Shown here: positions 52,124-60,505 of the stretch, in pieces | How the letters are laid out: the number at the start of each line of letters is the position of its first letter | Position numbering within the stretch: the stretch's first letter is position 1 | Origin: CAVVKW01 sp963749035 | GTDB taxonomy: Bacteria > Verrucomicrobiota > Verrucomicrobiia > Chthoniobacterales > JAATET01 | Assembly: GCA_963749035.1 (NCBI GenBank) | Contig: CAVVKW010000004.1 | Span: 1,364,001-1,428,000 of the forward strand | DNA length: 64,000 nt | Direction of reading: 5' to 3' | Notes under the pieces: generated by a model | Database searches by the model: none | Told to the model about the DNA's origin: nothing | What the model saw: the letters and a program-made list of their open reading frames with translations, nothing else | Program-made: the position numbers and the translations under genes

Positions 52124-52564
52124 ATGGATCATTCCACGACTGACCAACACCCCGTCCTGCTGATCGACGCCGAGTGCGTTCTCTGCAACCGACTCGCGCA
52201 ATTTGTCATCCGCCACGATCCTGACGCCCAATTCCGATTCGCCGCACTCGGATCTCCCGCCGCAGATCAGCTCCTCTCTGCGCGGAATCTTGCTCCGCCC
52301 CCACCCGGCACGTTCATGTTCGTGGGCGAGAACACCGCCCTCACGCGCAGCGCTGCCGCCCTCCGTGTCCTCGCGGAGCTCCCATTCCCCTGGCACCTCG
52401 CAGCCGTTTTTCGGCACCTACCCCAGCCCCTCCGCGATTTCGGCTACGACCTCGTTGCCCGCCACCGCATCAGCGTTTTCGGCAGCACCTCCGAATGCGA
52501 ACTCCTCACCCCGGAAGAGCGCAGCCGCTTCATCAGCGACGTTCCGCGTCCTCCAGCAACTTAA
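52124..52564 (+). CDS. DCC-family (DUF393) thiol-disulfide-like protein
   Basis: This 146-aa protein matches the DUF393 'DCC' family. LLIDAECVLCNRLAQFVIRHDP replaces the usual 'DGxCxLCnr' motif by Ala for Gly but keeps both cysteines. FRFAALGSPAADQLL and the FRHLPQPLRDFGYDLVARHRISVFG ending are typical. Family members are predicted redox proteins of unknown substrate. The last 32 bp overlap the 3' end of the glucosidase gene on the opposite strand. The 156-bp gap from pdxA (51968-52123) holds nothing I recognise. Confidence 0.87.
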   Translation: MDHSTTDQHPVLLIDAECVLCNRLAQFVIRHDPDAQFRFAALGSPAADQLLSARNLAPPPPGTFMFVGENTALTRSAAALRVLAELPFPWHLAAVFRHLPQPLRDFGYDLVARHRISVFGSTSECELLTPEERSRFISDVPRPPAT

Positions 52565-55160
52565 TCACCAACGCCGTCCAGCCCGTCTGGTGACTCGCCC
52601 CGAGCCCCCGCGCCGTCTCGCCGTCGAAGTATTCCGAGAACAACACCAGATCTCGCCAATGCTCGCCCTTCCAGCGCGGATCTCCGCCGTTACACGGGCG
52701 AGCCCCCTCGGCGTCCGGCAGAAATATCCCGGTGAGACGACGCGAGATCTCCGCCGCGACCTCCTTCAGATTCAGCTTCACGCCCGATCCAGTCGGACAC
52801 TCGATTGAAAAATCTTCGCCGTAAAAATGATGATACCGCTGCAGTGCCTCGACGATCAGAAAATTGATCGGAAACCAGATCGGCCCCCTCCAATTCGAGT
52901 TCCCGCCGAATAAATGACTGTCACTCTCCCCCGGGACGTAGCCAACCCGCTCCTCGCCCCCCGGCCAGCGGAACACGAACGGATGCTCGGCGTGCACTTT
53001 CGACAACGAACGGATGCCGTGCGGCGAAAGAAATTCCGTCTCGTCCAGCATCGTCTTCAAAGTTCGCGTCAGCCGCTCGCACGACGGGATGGCCAAAATC
53101 CGGTGCTCCCCCGACGGACAAGTCCGGCACCAGTGACTCGTCTCCGAGAGATCACTCCGGTTTTTGATGAACCAATCCATACGCTGCTTGAACGCCGGCA
53201 ACGCCCGCACCTTCTCTTCTTCCAGGACCTCCACCGCGATCAGCGGAAGCAGCCCCACCAACGAGCGCGTTCGCAACAGCTGCGATCCCGACTCCGACTT
53301 GAGCTGGTCGTAGTAAAACCCGTCCGCCTCGTCCCACAAGCCGCTCCCACCCAGCTCGTTCATCGCGTCGGCAATGAAGATGAAGTGCTCGAAGAATTTC
53401 GAAGCGAGATCCTCGTAAACCGAATTCTCCTGCGCCAGCTCGATCGCGATCGACAGCATCGTCAGGCAATAAAAAGCCATCCACGCCGTCCCGTCCGCCT
53501 GCTGCAGTTGCCCCCCCGTCGGTAACGGCTTCGATCGATCGAAGACCCCGATATTGTCCAGTCCCAGAAACCCACCCGAAAAGAGGTTATTTCCATCGAC
53601 GTCCTTCCGGTTCACCCACCAGGTGAAATTCAGCAAAAGCTTCTGGAACGCGCTCTCCAGAAAATGGCGGTCCCGCTTCCCGCGCGCTGCCTCCAGTTTA
53701 TACACGCGCCAGACTCCCCAGGCGTGCACCGGCGGATTCACGTCCGAAAAATTCCACTCGTATGCCGGGATCTGCCCGTTCGGATGCAAATACCACTCTC
53801 GCAGAAACAGACTGAGCTGCGCCTTCGCAAACCCAGGGTCCAACCGCGCAAAGGGAATCATGTGAAACGCCGTGTCCCACGCCGCGAACCACGGATACTC
53901 CCATTTGTCCGGCATGGACAAAATGTCCCGCGCGTATAAGTGCGGCCAATCCGCGTTGCGCACGCCCCGACGTCCAGCCGGCGGACGCACCGTCGCCCGA
54001 TCACCGTCCAACCAATCATCCACCACGTAATGGTAAAATTGCTTCGACCACACGAGCCCCGCGTAACCCTGCCGAGCCACGCCCGCCGCCTCCCGATCCT
54101 TCGGCAAAAAAGACGCGTAAAACGCATCCGCTTCCTCTCGCCGCAGCCGCAGAACGTCAGCCGGATCCTGCTCCGCCGCCGTCGGCACGACCGACTTCTC
54201 GGTCAGACGAAACCAATGCTCGGACGACTCCCCACCCCCCAACTCGATCCGCAGATGGGGGGAAAATTTCGTGCCGCCCCGCGCGTTCGTTGCCGTTGCG
54301 TCGCCACCGATGACCCTCCGATGAAAGCCATCCTTCACGAATGGCCCCGCGTTGGCCTGACCGTATAATCGCTCGGTGTTCGTCTCGTTCTCCGTGAACA
54401 ACGGTGCTGCGTCGGAGTCCTCGTAGGTGAATTCGTAGTCGCCGAGCGTCGGATGGCTTGCCGCCACCCGCCCCGGTGCCTCCATTCGCAGCGAAGGCTT
54501 CGTTTCGACCCCGTCGTGCGCCGCCCCCCAGGTCCATTGATTCCGAAACCACACCGTCGGAATGAGGTGCAGCGGTGCCGAGTCGGGCCCGCGATTTGTC
54601 ACCGTTATCCGGATCACGATGTCTCCCGGCGCCGCCTTCGCGTATTCCACCACCACGTCGAAATACCGCTCGTCGCCGAAGACGCCCGTGTCTCCCAACT
54701 CGAATTCCCGGTCCGCCAGCCCCCGGCGACGGTTCTCCGCCAGCAGCCGGTCGTAGGGAAACTCCGCCTGCGGATACTTGTAGAGACCCCGCAGATAGGA
54801 CGCCGTCGGGGTGGCATCCACGTAGAAATACTCCTCCTTCACGTCCTCGCCGTGATTTCCTTCCGGCCCGGATAACCCGAAAAGCCTCTCCTTCAAAATC
54901 GGATCTCGCTCGTTCCAAAGCGCGATCGCGAAGCAAAGTCGAGAATGCGTATCCGTGATCCCCAGCAACCCATCCTCCCCCCAACGGTAGGCACGAAAAC
55001 GCGCGTGCTCGTGCGGAAACCCGTCCCAGGCATCCCCACCCGCCGTGTAATCCTCCCGCACCGTCCCCCACTGCCGCTCCGACAGGTATGGCCCCCACTG
55101 CGACCAGTATTCCTCCCGCCGGTCATTCGCGGCAAGACGACGATGTTCCTCGCTAATCAT
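52533..55160 (-). CDS. Large (alpha/alpha)6-barrel glucosidase, GH63/MGH1-like
   Basis: This 875-aa cytosolic-type protein starts at ATG 55160 (MISEEHRRLAANDRREEYWSQWGPYLSERQWGTVREDYTAGGDAWDGFPHEHARFRAYRWGEDG). C-terminal barrel motifs include KWEYPWFAAWDTAFHMIPFA (conserved Asp) and GGFLGLDNIGVFDRS. WRGPIWFPINFLIVEAL and ASHQTGWTALVIKLLED are typical of GH63/mannosylglycerate hydrolase-like proteins widely annotated simply as glucosidase. Alpha-glucoside or mannosyl/glucosylglycerate substrates are plausible. A longer frame extends upstream to 55805 but crosses the divergent phosphatase gene. It overlaps DCC gene at the 3' end. Confidence 0.87.
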   Translation of the reverse strand: MISEEHRRLAANDRREEYWSQWGPYLSERQWGTVREDYTAGGDAWDGFPHEHARFRAYRWGEDGLLGITDTHSRLCFAIALWNERDPILKERLFGLSGPEGNHGEDVKEEYFYVDATPTASYLRGLYKYPQAEFPYDRLLAENRRRGLADREFELGDTGVFGDERYFDVVVEYAKAAPGDIVIRITVTNRGPDSAPLHLIPTVWFRNQWTWGAAHDGVETKPSLRMEAPGRVAASHPTLGDYEFTYEDSDAAPLFTENETNTERLYGQANAGPFVKDGFHRRVIGGDATATNARGGTKFSPHLRIELGGGESSEHWFRLTEKSVVPTAAEQDPADVLRLRREEADAFYASFLPKDREAAGVARQGYAGLVWSKQFYHYVVDDWLDGDRATVRPPAGRRGVRNADWPHLYARDILSMPDKWEYPWFAAWDTAFHMIPFARLDPGFAKAQLSLFLREWYLHPNGQIPAYEWNFSDVNPPVHAWGVWRVYKLEAARGKRDRHFLESAFQKLLLNFTWWVNRKDVDGNNLFSGGFLGLDNIGVFDRSKPLPTGGQLQQADGTAWMAFYCLTMLSIAIELAQENSVYEDLASKFFEHFIFIADAMNELGGSGLWDEADGFYYDQLKSESGSQLLRTRSLVGLLPLIAVEVLEEEKVRALPAFKQRMDWFIKNRSDLSETSHWCRTCPSGEHRILAIPSCERLTRTLKTMLDETEFLSPHGIRSLSKVHAEHPFVFRWPGGEERVGYVPGESDSHLFGGNSNWRGPIWFPINFLIVEALQRYHHFYGEDFSIECPTGSGVKLNLKEVAAEISRRLTGIFLPDAEGARPCNGGDPRWKGEHWRDLVLFSEYFDGETARGLGASHQTGWTALVIKLLEDAERR

Positions 55161-55268
55161 GGCCGGAGGTCTAGCAGACCCGCCGCCAACGGTCGACCCC
55201 GCCCGAGCCAAAAACGTTTCCGAAAACTTCTTGATCTCCCCCGCCCCTCGTATTGCCCTCGGCTTTCG

Positions 55269-56546
55269 ATGCACTCGCTGATCACCACTGTCCTCTCCCT
55301 CCTTCTCGTTGTCTCGGCACCAGCCGCCAGCGTTATCTTTCTCCACCCCGACGGAGCCGGTATCTCTCACTGGCAAGCGGCCCGGATGACCATGGCCGGT
55401 CCGGACGGCGAGATCAACTGGGACCGGTTGCCGTCCATCGCCATCTACCGCGGTCACCTCTCCGACACCCTCACGGGGACATCGAACGGCGGCGCGACCG
55501 TTCACGCCTACGGAGTCAAGGTCCCCCGCGCTGGATTCGGCAGCGACGGAACCTCGTCCAAACCCCCAATCTCCGCCGGCGGCCAGCCCCTCAGCCTCAT
55601 GCAGGAAGCCGCCGCTGCCGGCATCCGGGTCGGCGTCGTTAATTCCGGCAGTGTCATCGAACCCGGCACCGCCGTCTTTCTGTCGTCGGTCGAGAAACGC
55701 GCCGAGCACGCCGAGATCACCCGCCAAATCGTCGAAAGCGGCGCGGACGTCATCCTCAGCGGTGGCGAAGAATGGTTCCTTCCGCTCGGCCAATCCGGCC
55801 ACCACGGCGACGGAGCCCGCGAGGACAACCGCGATCTCATCGCCCGCGCCCGCGAGCTTGGATACACCGTCGTTTTCACCCGGGACGAACTGGCCACCGT
55901 CCCCCCCGACACCCGGAAGCTTCTCGGCATCTTCTCAACCGGCCACACCTTCAACGACCTCAGCGAGGAGGAACTCGCCGCCGCCGACCGGCCCCTCTAC
56001 CAACCAGACGCCCCCACCCTTGCGGAGATGACCGCAAAAGCGCTGGAAATTTTTTCCAACGATCCCTTCTTCCTCGTGGTCGAAGAAGAAGGCTCCGATA
56101 ACTTCGGCAACAACAACAATGCCGTTGGCACTCTCGAAGCCCTGCGACGGACCGACGAGACCATCGGCCTCGCCCTCGACTTCATCGACCGTCATCCCGA
56201 GACCCTCCTCATCACCGCCGCTGACAGTGAAGCGGGCGGGATGGACGTCATCGGCATCGCCAATGACGAAGAAGCCACCGCCGTCGCCGCCAACGGTCGC
56301 GACCGCAACGGAGCACCTTACGACCTCGCCGCCGACGGCAAGCCGTTTCTTTCCGCTCCGGATGCCGCCGGCCTTCGCCACCCCTTCGTCATCTCATGGA
56401 GCTCCTTCAACGACACCTCCGGCGGCATCGTCGTCCGCGCTGCCGGTCACAATTCCGATCAAGTCTCCGGTAGTTTCGACAACACCGACGTTTACCGCGT
56501 GATGCGCAAAACGCTCTTCGAATCCCCACCATCGACGAACGAGTGA
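55269..56546 (+). CDS. Exported alkaline phosphatase-superfamily protein with altered metal ligands
   Basis: This 425-aa protein starts at ATG 55269, followed by a signal peptide (MHSLITTVLSLLLVVSAPAA). It aligns to alkaline phosphatases by FLHPDGAG (Asp28), the nucleophile region TLTGTSNGGATVHAYG (Ser72) and VVEEEGSDNFGNNNNAV (Glu272, Asp277). LLITAADSEAGGM (Asp319) and GHNSDQVSGSFDNTDV (His394) complete it. The usual second-site His after IDHAG is Asn281 and the His in TADH is Ser320, so two zinc-ligand histidines are missing. It probably uses other metals or a changed reaction. It overlaps the phosphoesterase gene downstream. The divergent gap to the glucosidase (55161-55268) shows nothing recognisable. 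Confidence 0.82.
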   Translation: MHSLITTVLSLLLVVSAPAASVIFLHPDGAGISHWQAARMTMAGPDGEINWDRLPSIAIYRGHLSDTLTGTSNGGATVHAYGVKVPRAGFGSDGTSSKPPISAGGQPLSLMQEAAAAGIRVGVVNSGSVIEPGTAVFLSSVEKRAEHAEITRQIVESGADVILSGGEEWFLPLGQSGHHGDGAREDNRDLIARARELGYTVVFTRDELATVPPDTRKLLGIFSTGHTFNDLSEEELAAADRPLYQPDAPTLAEMTAKALEIFSNDPFFLVVEEEGSDNFGNNNNAVGTLEALRRTDETIGLALDFIDRHPETLLITAADSEAGGMDVIGIANDEEATAVAANGRDRNGAPYDLAADGKPFLSAPDAAGLRHPFVISWSSFNDTSGGIVVRAAGHNSDQVSGSFDNTDVYRVMRKTLFESPPSTNE

Positions 56547-57475
56547 ACCCCACTCCCACCGTCTCGCGCCGCCGCTGGCTGAAGACCGGCGCCGCTTCGA
56601 TCGCAACCGCCGTTGCCACCCGGCAATCCTGGGCAGCCCCGCGCCCCCAGCCCGACCTCAAGATCCTCTTCTACACCGACGTTCACGCCGGACTCGATTC
56701 CTCTCTCACCAAGCCCCTCACCGCAGCCGCCCGCGCCATGCGCGACGTGGCGAGTGACGTCGTCATCTCTGGCGGCGACGCCATTCACGCGGGACACCGA
56801 TCCACCGTAGCCCAAGCCGCGCCCCGCTTTCAGCAATACCGCACCTTCCTCGACCAGCTCGACCGACCCGTCGAACACGCCATCGGCAACCACGACCTCG
56901 CCGGCGCCGCCCCCGACGACGGAAGTCCACCCGCCGAAGACCCTCGCGCCCACGCGGTCAAAGAGCTCGGTATCCAGGCTCCCTACCGCACCTTCGAGGT
57001 CGGCGAACACCGTTTCATCATCCTCGATTCCGTCGCGCTCACCGGCGATGAACACGTCTATCGAGGTCACGTCGACTCCCGACAACTCGACTGGCTCCGG
57101 GCCACTCTCAACGACACACCCCGCACCCAACCCCTCGTTCTCGTCACCCACGTTCCGCTCCGAACCACGTTTCTTCAGGAAAAATCCGGACCCGAAACCC
57201 CGCTCACCGACCGCCTCGTCGTCGCGAACGCAAACGAAGTCCTCGCCGCCTTCGAAGGCCGACCCCTCCCCCTCATCCTGCAGGGCCACCTCCACTCGAA
57301 CGAAGTCATCGACTGGGCCGGGCGCAAACACGTCATGGGTGGAGCCATCAGCGGAGCCTGGTGGCGGGGCCCGCATTTCCAGACCACCCATGGCTTCGGC
57401 GTCATCACGATCTCCGACCGGCGCACCGACTGGGAATACCGGACCTACGATTGGTCACCCACCTCGTCGGCATAA
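56543..57475 (+). CDS. TAT-exported metallophosphoesterase
   Basis: This 310-aa calcineurin-type phosphoesterase starts at GTG 56543, overlapping the upstream stop. A twin-arginine signal (SRRRWLKTGAASIATAVATRQSWAA) is clear. Metal-binding motifs are complete: FYTDVHAG (D-x-H), ISGGDAIHAG (GD), AIGNHDLAG (GNHD), VTHVPL (H) and LQGHLHSNE (GHxH). It probably hydrolyses phosphoesters in the periplasm, after folding with its metals in the cytosol. Coupling to a secreted alkaline phosphatase-like gene suggests joint phosphate scavenging, but no pho-box was seen. Confidence 0.9.
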   Translation: MNPTPTVSRRRWLKTGAASIATAVATRQSWAAPRPQPDLKILFYTDVHAGLDSSLTKPLTAAARAMRDVASDVVISGGDAIHAGHRSTVAQAAPRFQQYRTFLDQLDRPVEHAIGNHDLAGAAPDDGSPPAEDPRAHAVKELGIQAPYRTFEVGEHRFIILDSVALTGDEHVYRGHVDSRQLDWLRATLNDTPRTQPLVLVTHVPLRTTFLQEKSGPETPLTDRLVVANANEVLAAFEGRPLPLILQGHLHSNEVIDWAGRKHVMGGAISGAWWRGPHFQTTHGFGVITISDRRTDWEYRTYDWSPTSSA

Positions 57476-57533
57476 CGTCTCCGCGCTTTGCTTGGCGCTT
57501 GATTTTCCGACGGGCCGAGGCTGGACTTCAGGC

Positions 57534-58517
57534 ATGAAGCGCATCCCCCTTCTCCTCGCCACCCTCGCACTCTTCGGCAACCTCCCCATCGCTCCCGCCG
57601 AGGAGACCGCCGCCGATCTCGCTACTCAGCGCGACCTCGGCGACAACCCGACCACCGTCGAATCCGCCAGCGCCCTCGCCGCTCAGCGGGGCGAAGCGAT
57701 CGATCCCCGCGACACCGAGGAGAGCGCCGAAGATCTCGCGAATCAACTCGGCGACGCCATCCCGCCCGCTGATCCGGAACAAAGTGCCGAAGATCTCGCC
57801 GAAAAAACGGGCGACTCGATCTCTCCGACCGATAGCGAGGAATCGGCCAGCGATCTCGCTGAGCAACGCAAACTCGCGCCTCCGACCACCCCGATGCCCG
57901 CCAACGCCACCTCCACCAAGTCGATCTACTCGATGGCCAACGCCGTCAACGGCTCGATCGCCGCGATCGCTACCCAGTCCGACGGCAGCGTCGTCATCGG
58001 CGGCGAGTTCAACCAGGTCGCCCAGACCCCCCGCGCGAATCTCGCCCGCATCAAAGCTGACGGCACGCTCGACGACACTTTCATGAAGGACCCGACCGAC
58101 GGAATCAACGGAACGGTCGCCGCGATCGTCATCGATTCCAAAGGCCGAATCATCGTCGGCGGATCGTTCAATACCGCCGACGACAAGCCCTGCTCGAACC
58201 TCGCTCGGTTTAATCCCGACGGGTCCCTCGACGGCAAATTTTGCAGCGGTGGCGGACCGAACGGAAAAGTCCTCTCGCTCGCCATCCAGTCCGACGGAAG
58301 CATCATCGTCGGCGGAAACTTCTCGCAATTCGCCGGCAAGGAACGCGCCAATCTGGCAAAGCTCGCACCAACCGGCGAACTCGCCGACGGGCTCCCCACC
58401 GCCAACCTCACCGGCTCCGTCGCTGCCCTTGCCGCCCTCCCGGACGGCCCCGTCGTCGCCGGGGGAGATTTCCAAGCCTCTCCCGAGATCCGTAATCTGA
58501 TGCAACTCACCCCGTAG
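57534..58517 (+). CDS. Exported protein: five ~20-aa repeats plus four delta-60 repeats
   Basis: This 327-aa protein has signal peptide MKRIPLLLATLALFGNLPIAPA. Residues about 22-117 hold five imperfect repeats of 19-20 residues with consensus E[EQ]SAxDLAxQxGDAIxPxD (for example EESAEDLANQLGDAIPP and EQSAEDLAEKTGDSISP). I do not know this repeat. Residues about 135-320 contain four delta-60 (beta-propeller-like) repeats such as GSIAAIATQSDGSVVIGGEF and GTVAAIVIDSKGRIIVGGSF. The final one is incomplete. No catalytic residues are evident; it may bind surfaces or ligands. It is 58 bp after the phosphoesterase gene. Confidence 0.82.
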   Translation: MKRIPLLLATLALFGNLPIAPAEETAADLATQRDLGDNPTTVESASALAAQRGEAIDPRDTEESAEDLANQLGDAIPPADPEQSAEDLAEKTGDSISPTDSEESASDLAEQRKLAPPTTPMPANATSTKSIYSMANAVNGSIAAIATQSDGSVVIGGEFNQVAQTPRANLARIKADGTLDDTFMKDPTDGINGTVAAIVIDSKGRIIVGGSFNTADDKPCSNLARFNPDGSLDGKFCSGGGPNGKVLSLAIQSDGSIIVGGNFSQFAGKERANLAKLAPTGELADGLPTANLTGSVAALAALPDGPVVAGGDFQASPEIRNLMQLTP

Positions 58518-58529
58518 CCGACCGCCAAA

Positions 58530-59363
58530 GTGTCCGCAGCCCATCAGTTCCGGGAAGCGAAGGCGACCGCGCCTCCCAGCGAGAAGAAAACCGTTCTCGT
58601 CACCGGCGCCGCCGGGAACATCGGCTCACACTTCTGCCGCCACCACGCGGACCGCTACCACCTGCGGATGCTCGACCTCGACGAGAGGGTCGCGGAGCTT
58701 CAATCCTGCGGCGAGACGATCCAGTGCGATCTCGCCGATGCGACCCAACTCCAGCGACACCTCGCCGGAGTCGAGACCGTCCTCCACCTCGCCGGCGATC
58801 CCCTCCCCACCGCTCCGTGGGACTCCCTGCTTCCGTCGAACATCATCGGCACCTACAACCTCATGACCTCCGCGCTGGCCGCCGGCTGCCGCAAGGTCAT
58901 CTACGCCTCCTCGATCCACGCCGTTTCCGGCTACGCCTCCGACGTTCAGGTCAAGACCTCCGAACCCGTAAACCCCGGTGATCTCTACGGAGTCTCCAAA
59001 TGCTTCGGCGAAGCCCTCGGTCGCTTCCTCGCCGAACAAGAGAAACTGGCCGTCATCGCCATCCGCATCGGCGCGTATCAATCGAAGTCCTCCATCGCCC
59101 GCGACGACCACGCCGGCCACTGGAGCCTCTGGGTTTCTCCGCGCGATCTCGACCAACTCTTCGTCCGCTGCATCGATGACGACAAGCTGACCTACGCCAT
59201 TTTTCACGGCATCAGCGACTCCCGCTTCAAGCGTCTCGATATCAGTGACGCGCGAGAACTCGTCGGATACGATCCATTGGACGACTTCACTGACCTACGA
59301 CCGGACCTTCGTAAACTCGACCTCGAAGAGCCCGGCCGAACCAATCCACTTCCCAAAGACTGA
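58530..59363 (+). CDS. NAD-dependent epimerase/dehydratase (extended SDR)
   Basis: This 277-aa protein starts at GTG 58530. NAD motif is VLVTGAAGNIGSHFC (GxxGxxG). The catalytic triad is in VIYASSIHAVSG (Ser) and DLYGVSKCFGEALG (Tyr-x3-Lys). IRIGAY and the C-terminal YAIFHGISDSRFKRLDISDARELVGYDPLDD resemble uronate dehydrogenase-like epimerases. Substrate is probably a sugar or sugar acid (inference). It begins 12 bp after the repeat-protein gene and its stop overlaps the SOUL gene start (TGATG). Confidence 0.88.
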   Translation: MSAAHQFREAKATAPPSEKKTVLVTGAAGNIGSHFCRHHADRYHLRMLDLDERVAELQSCGETIQCDLADATQLQRHLAGVETVLHLAGDPLPTAPWDSLLPSNIIGTYNLMTSALAAGCRKVIYASSIHAVSGYASDVQVKTSEPVNPGDLYGVSKCFGEALGRFLAEQEKLAVIAIRIGAYQSKSSIARDDHAGHWSLWVSPRDLDQLFVRCIDDDKLTYAIFHGISDSRFKRLDISDARELVGYDPLDDFTDLRPDLRKLDLEEPGRTNPLPKD

Positions 59364-59938
59364 TGAAAAAATCCACGCAGCTCATTCTCGCCGCAGCCAC
59401 GGCACTCCTCGGAGGCACCATCTACGCCCTTTACGCGACTTCACGTTTCTCCGTCGAACAAGTCCGATACACCGTTCTCCGTCGGGAAGGCCCGTTCGAG
59501 ATCCGCGATTACCCCGATCTCATGATTGCCCGGACCTCCCTGGGTTCCGGCGACAACGACTCCGCCTTTCGCCGACTCTTCCACTTCATCAATCGAGGCA
59601 ACGTCCGCCGCGACAAGATCCCGATGACCGCCCCCGTCTTCGTCGACGGTCATTCCGAAATGAGCTTCATCCTCCCGGAAGACGAAGCCGCCGCGCCGCC
59701 CGACGCCACCGTTGATAACGTCACGCTCCAGAAACGTCCCGCCGCCCGCGTTGCCGTGTATCGCTTCGGAAGTTCCTTGACTCGCGAGAATGAAGAACAA
59801 GCCATCGAACGCCTCTACGAGTGGACCCGCCGGCAGGGCATCAAGACCTCCGGCGAACCGACCATCGCCGTTTACGACAGCCCGATGATCCCCGCGCCCC
59901 TCCGCCGCAACGAAGCCATGCTTCAAATCCAGGATTAG
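59363..59938 (+). CDS. SOUL heme-binding family protein
   Basis: This 191-aa protein has an N-terminal hydrophobic segment (LILAAATALLGGTIYALYA) that suggests membrane anchoring or export. The SOUL/HBP domain shows RREGPFEIRDYPDLMIART and FRRLFHFINRGNVRRDKIPMTAPVFVD. MSFILPEDEAAAPPDATVDNVTLQKRPAARVAVYRFGS and PLRRNEAMLQIQ also match. Such proteins bind heme or other tetrapyrroles; the bacterial role is unclear. It is coupled by overlap to the SDR gene and probably to the YkgJ-type gene after it. Confidence 0.92.
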   Translation: MKKSTQLILAAATALLGGTIYALYATSRFSVEQVRYTVLRREGPFEIRDYPDLMIARTSLGSGDNDSAFRRLFHFINRGNVRRDKIPMTAPVFVDGHSEMSFILPEDEAAAPPDATVDNVTLQKRPAARVAVYRFGSSLTRENEEQAIERLYEWTRRQGIKTSGEPTIAVYDSPMIPAPLRRNEAMLQIQD

Positions 59939-60467
59939 CCGCGCTCCCGCCATCCACCTCCCACCCGAGACCGTCTCCTCCCTCTGCGCATCCTGCGGGA
60001 TGTGCTGCGACGGCACCCTCTTCCACTGCGTCACCCTCCAACCAAACGACTCACCCCGGGCACTCACCTCGCTCGGCCTGAAAGTTAAGCGCCGCCGCGA
60101 CCAGTTCACGTTTCAGCAGCCCTGCCCAGCCCACCGCGATTGCAACTGCCAGATCTACGGGTCCCGTCCCACTCGCTGCCGCGACTTTCACTGTCGGCAA
60201 CTCCTCAAACTTGCCGCCAACGAACTCACCGAGTCCGACGTCCACACCGCCATCGAGCGAGCCCAACGTGAGACCCGGGAGGTGAAGGAGTTGCTTGCCC
60301 AAATCGCCCCCACCAACCCCCGTCGCAGCCTCGCCCAACGCGTCGCCAACGCCCTCACCACCGATTCGCCGACTCCGGCCCAAGTCGCCCTCCGCGCCGC
60401 CTTCAAGCGACTCGAGATCACGCTCGACCGCGACTTCCGAGTAGCCGACGACGGTCACCCGCGTTAA
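59934..60467 (+). CDS. YkgJ-family cysteine-cluster protein, probable non-AUG start
   Basis: The conserved cluster reads LCASCGMCCDGTLFHCV, then PCPAHRDCNCQIYGSRPTRCRDFHC, matching the YkgJ/UPF0153 zinc- or iron-binding family. The only standard start in frame is ATG at 60000, which would cut off the first two cysteines (LCASCG). The frame stays open upstream to about 59889 without ATG, GTG, TTG or CTG. An ATT at 59934-59936, overlapping the SOUL stop (ATTAG), is the best candidate start and would be translationally coupled. That would give about 177 aa. Codons from 60000 alone would give 155 aa. Confidence 0.75.
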   Translation: MSRAPAIHLPPETVSSLCASCGMCCDGTLFHCVTLQPNDSPRALTSLGLKVKRRRDQFTFQQPCPAHRDCNCQIYGSRPTRCRDFHCRQLLKLAANELTESDVHTAIERAQRETREVKELLAQIAPTNPRRSLAQRVANALTTDSPTPAQVALRAAFKRLEITLDRDFRVADDGHPR

Positions 60468-60505
60468 ATCCGCGTCCCTCCGTTTAACCGGCGGACGAAA
60501 TCCTC

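Noticed and set aside
55161..55805. Upstream extension of the glucosidase to 55805
   Set aside because: It would run opposite the phosphatase gene and adds low-complexity sequence; the family N-terminus begins at ATG 55160.
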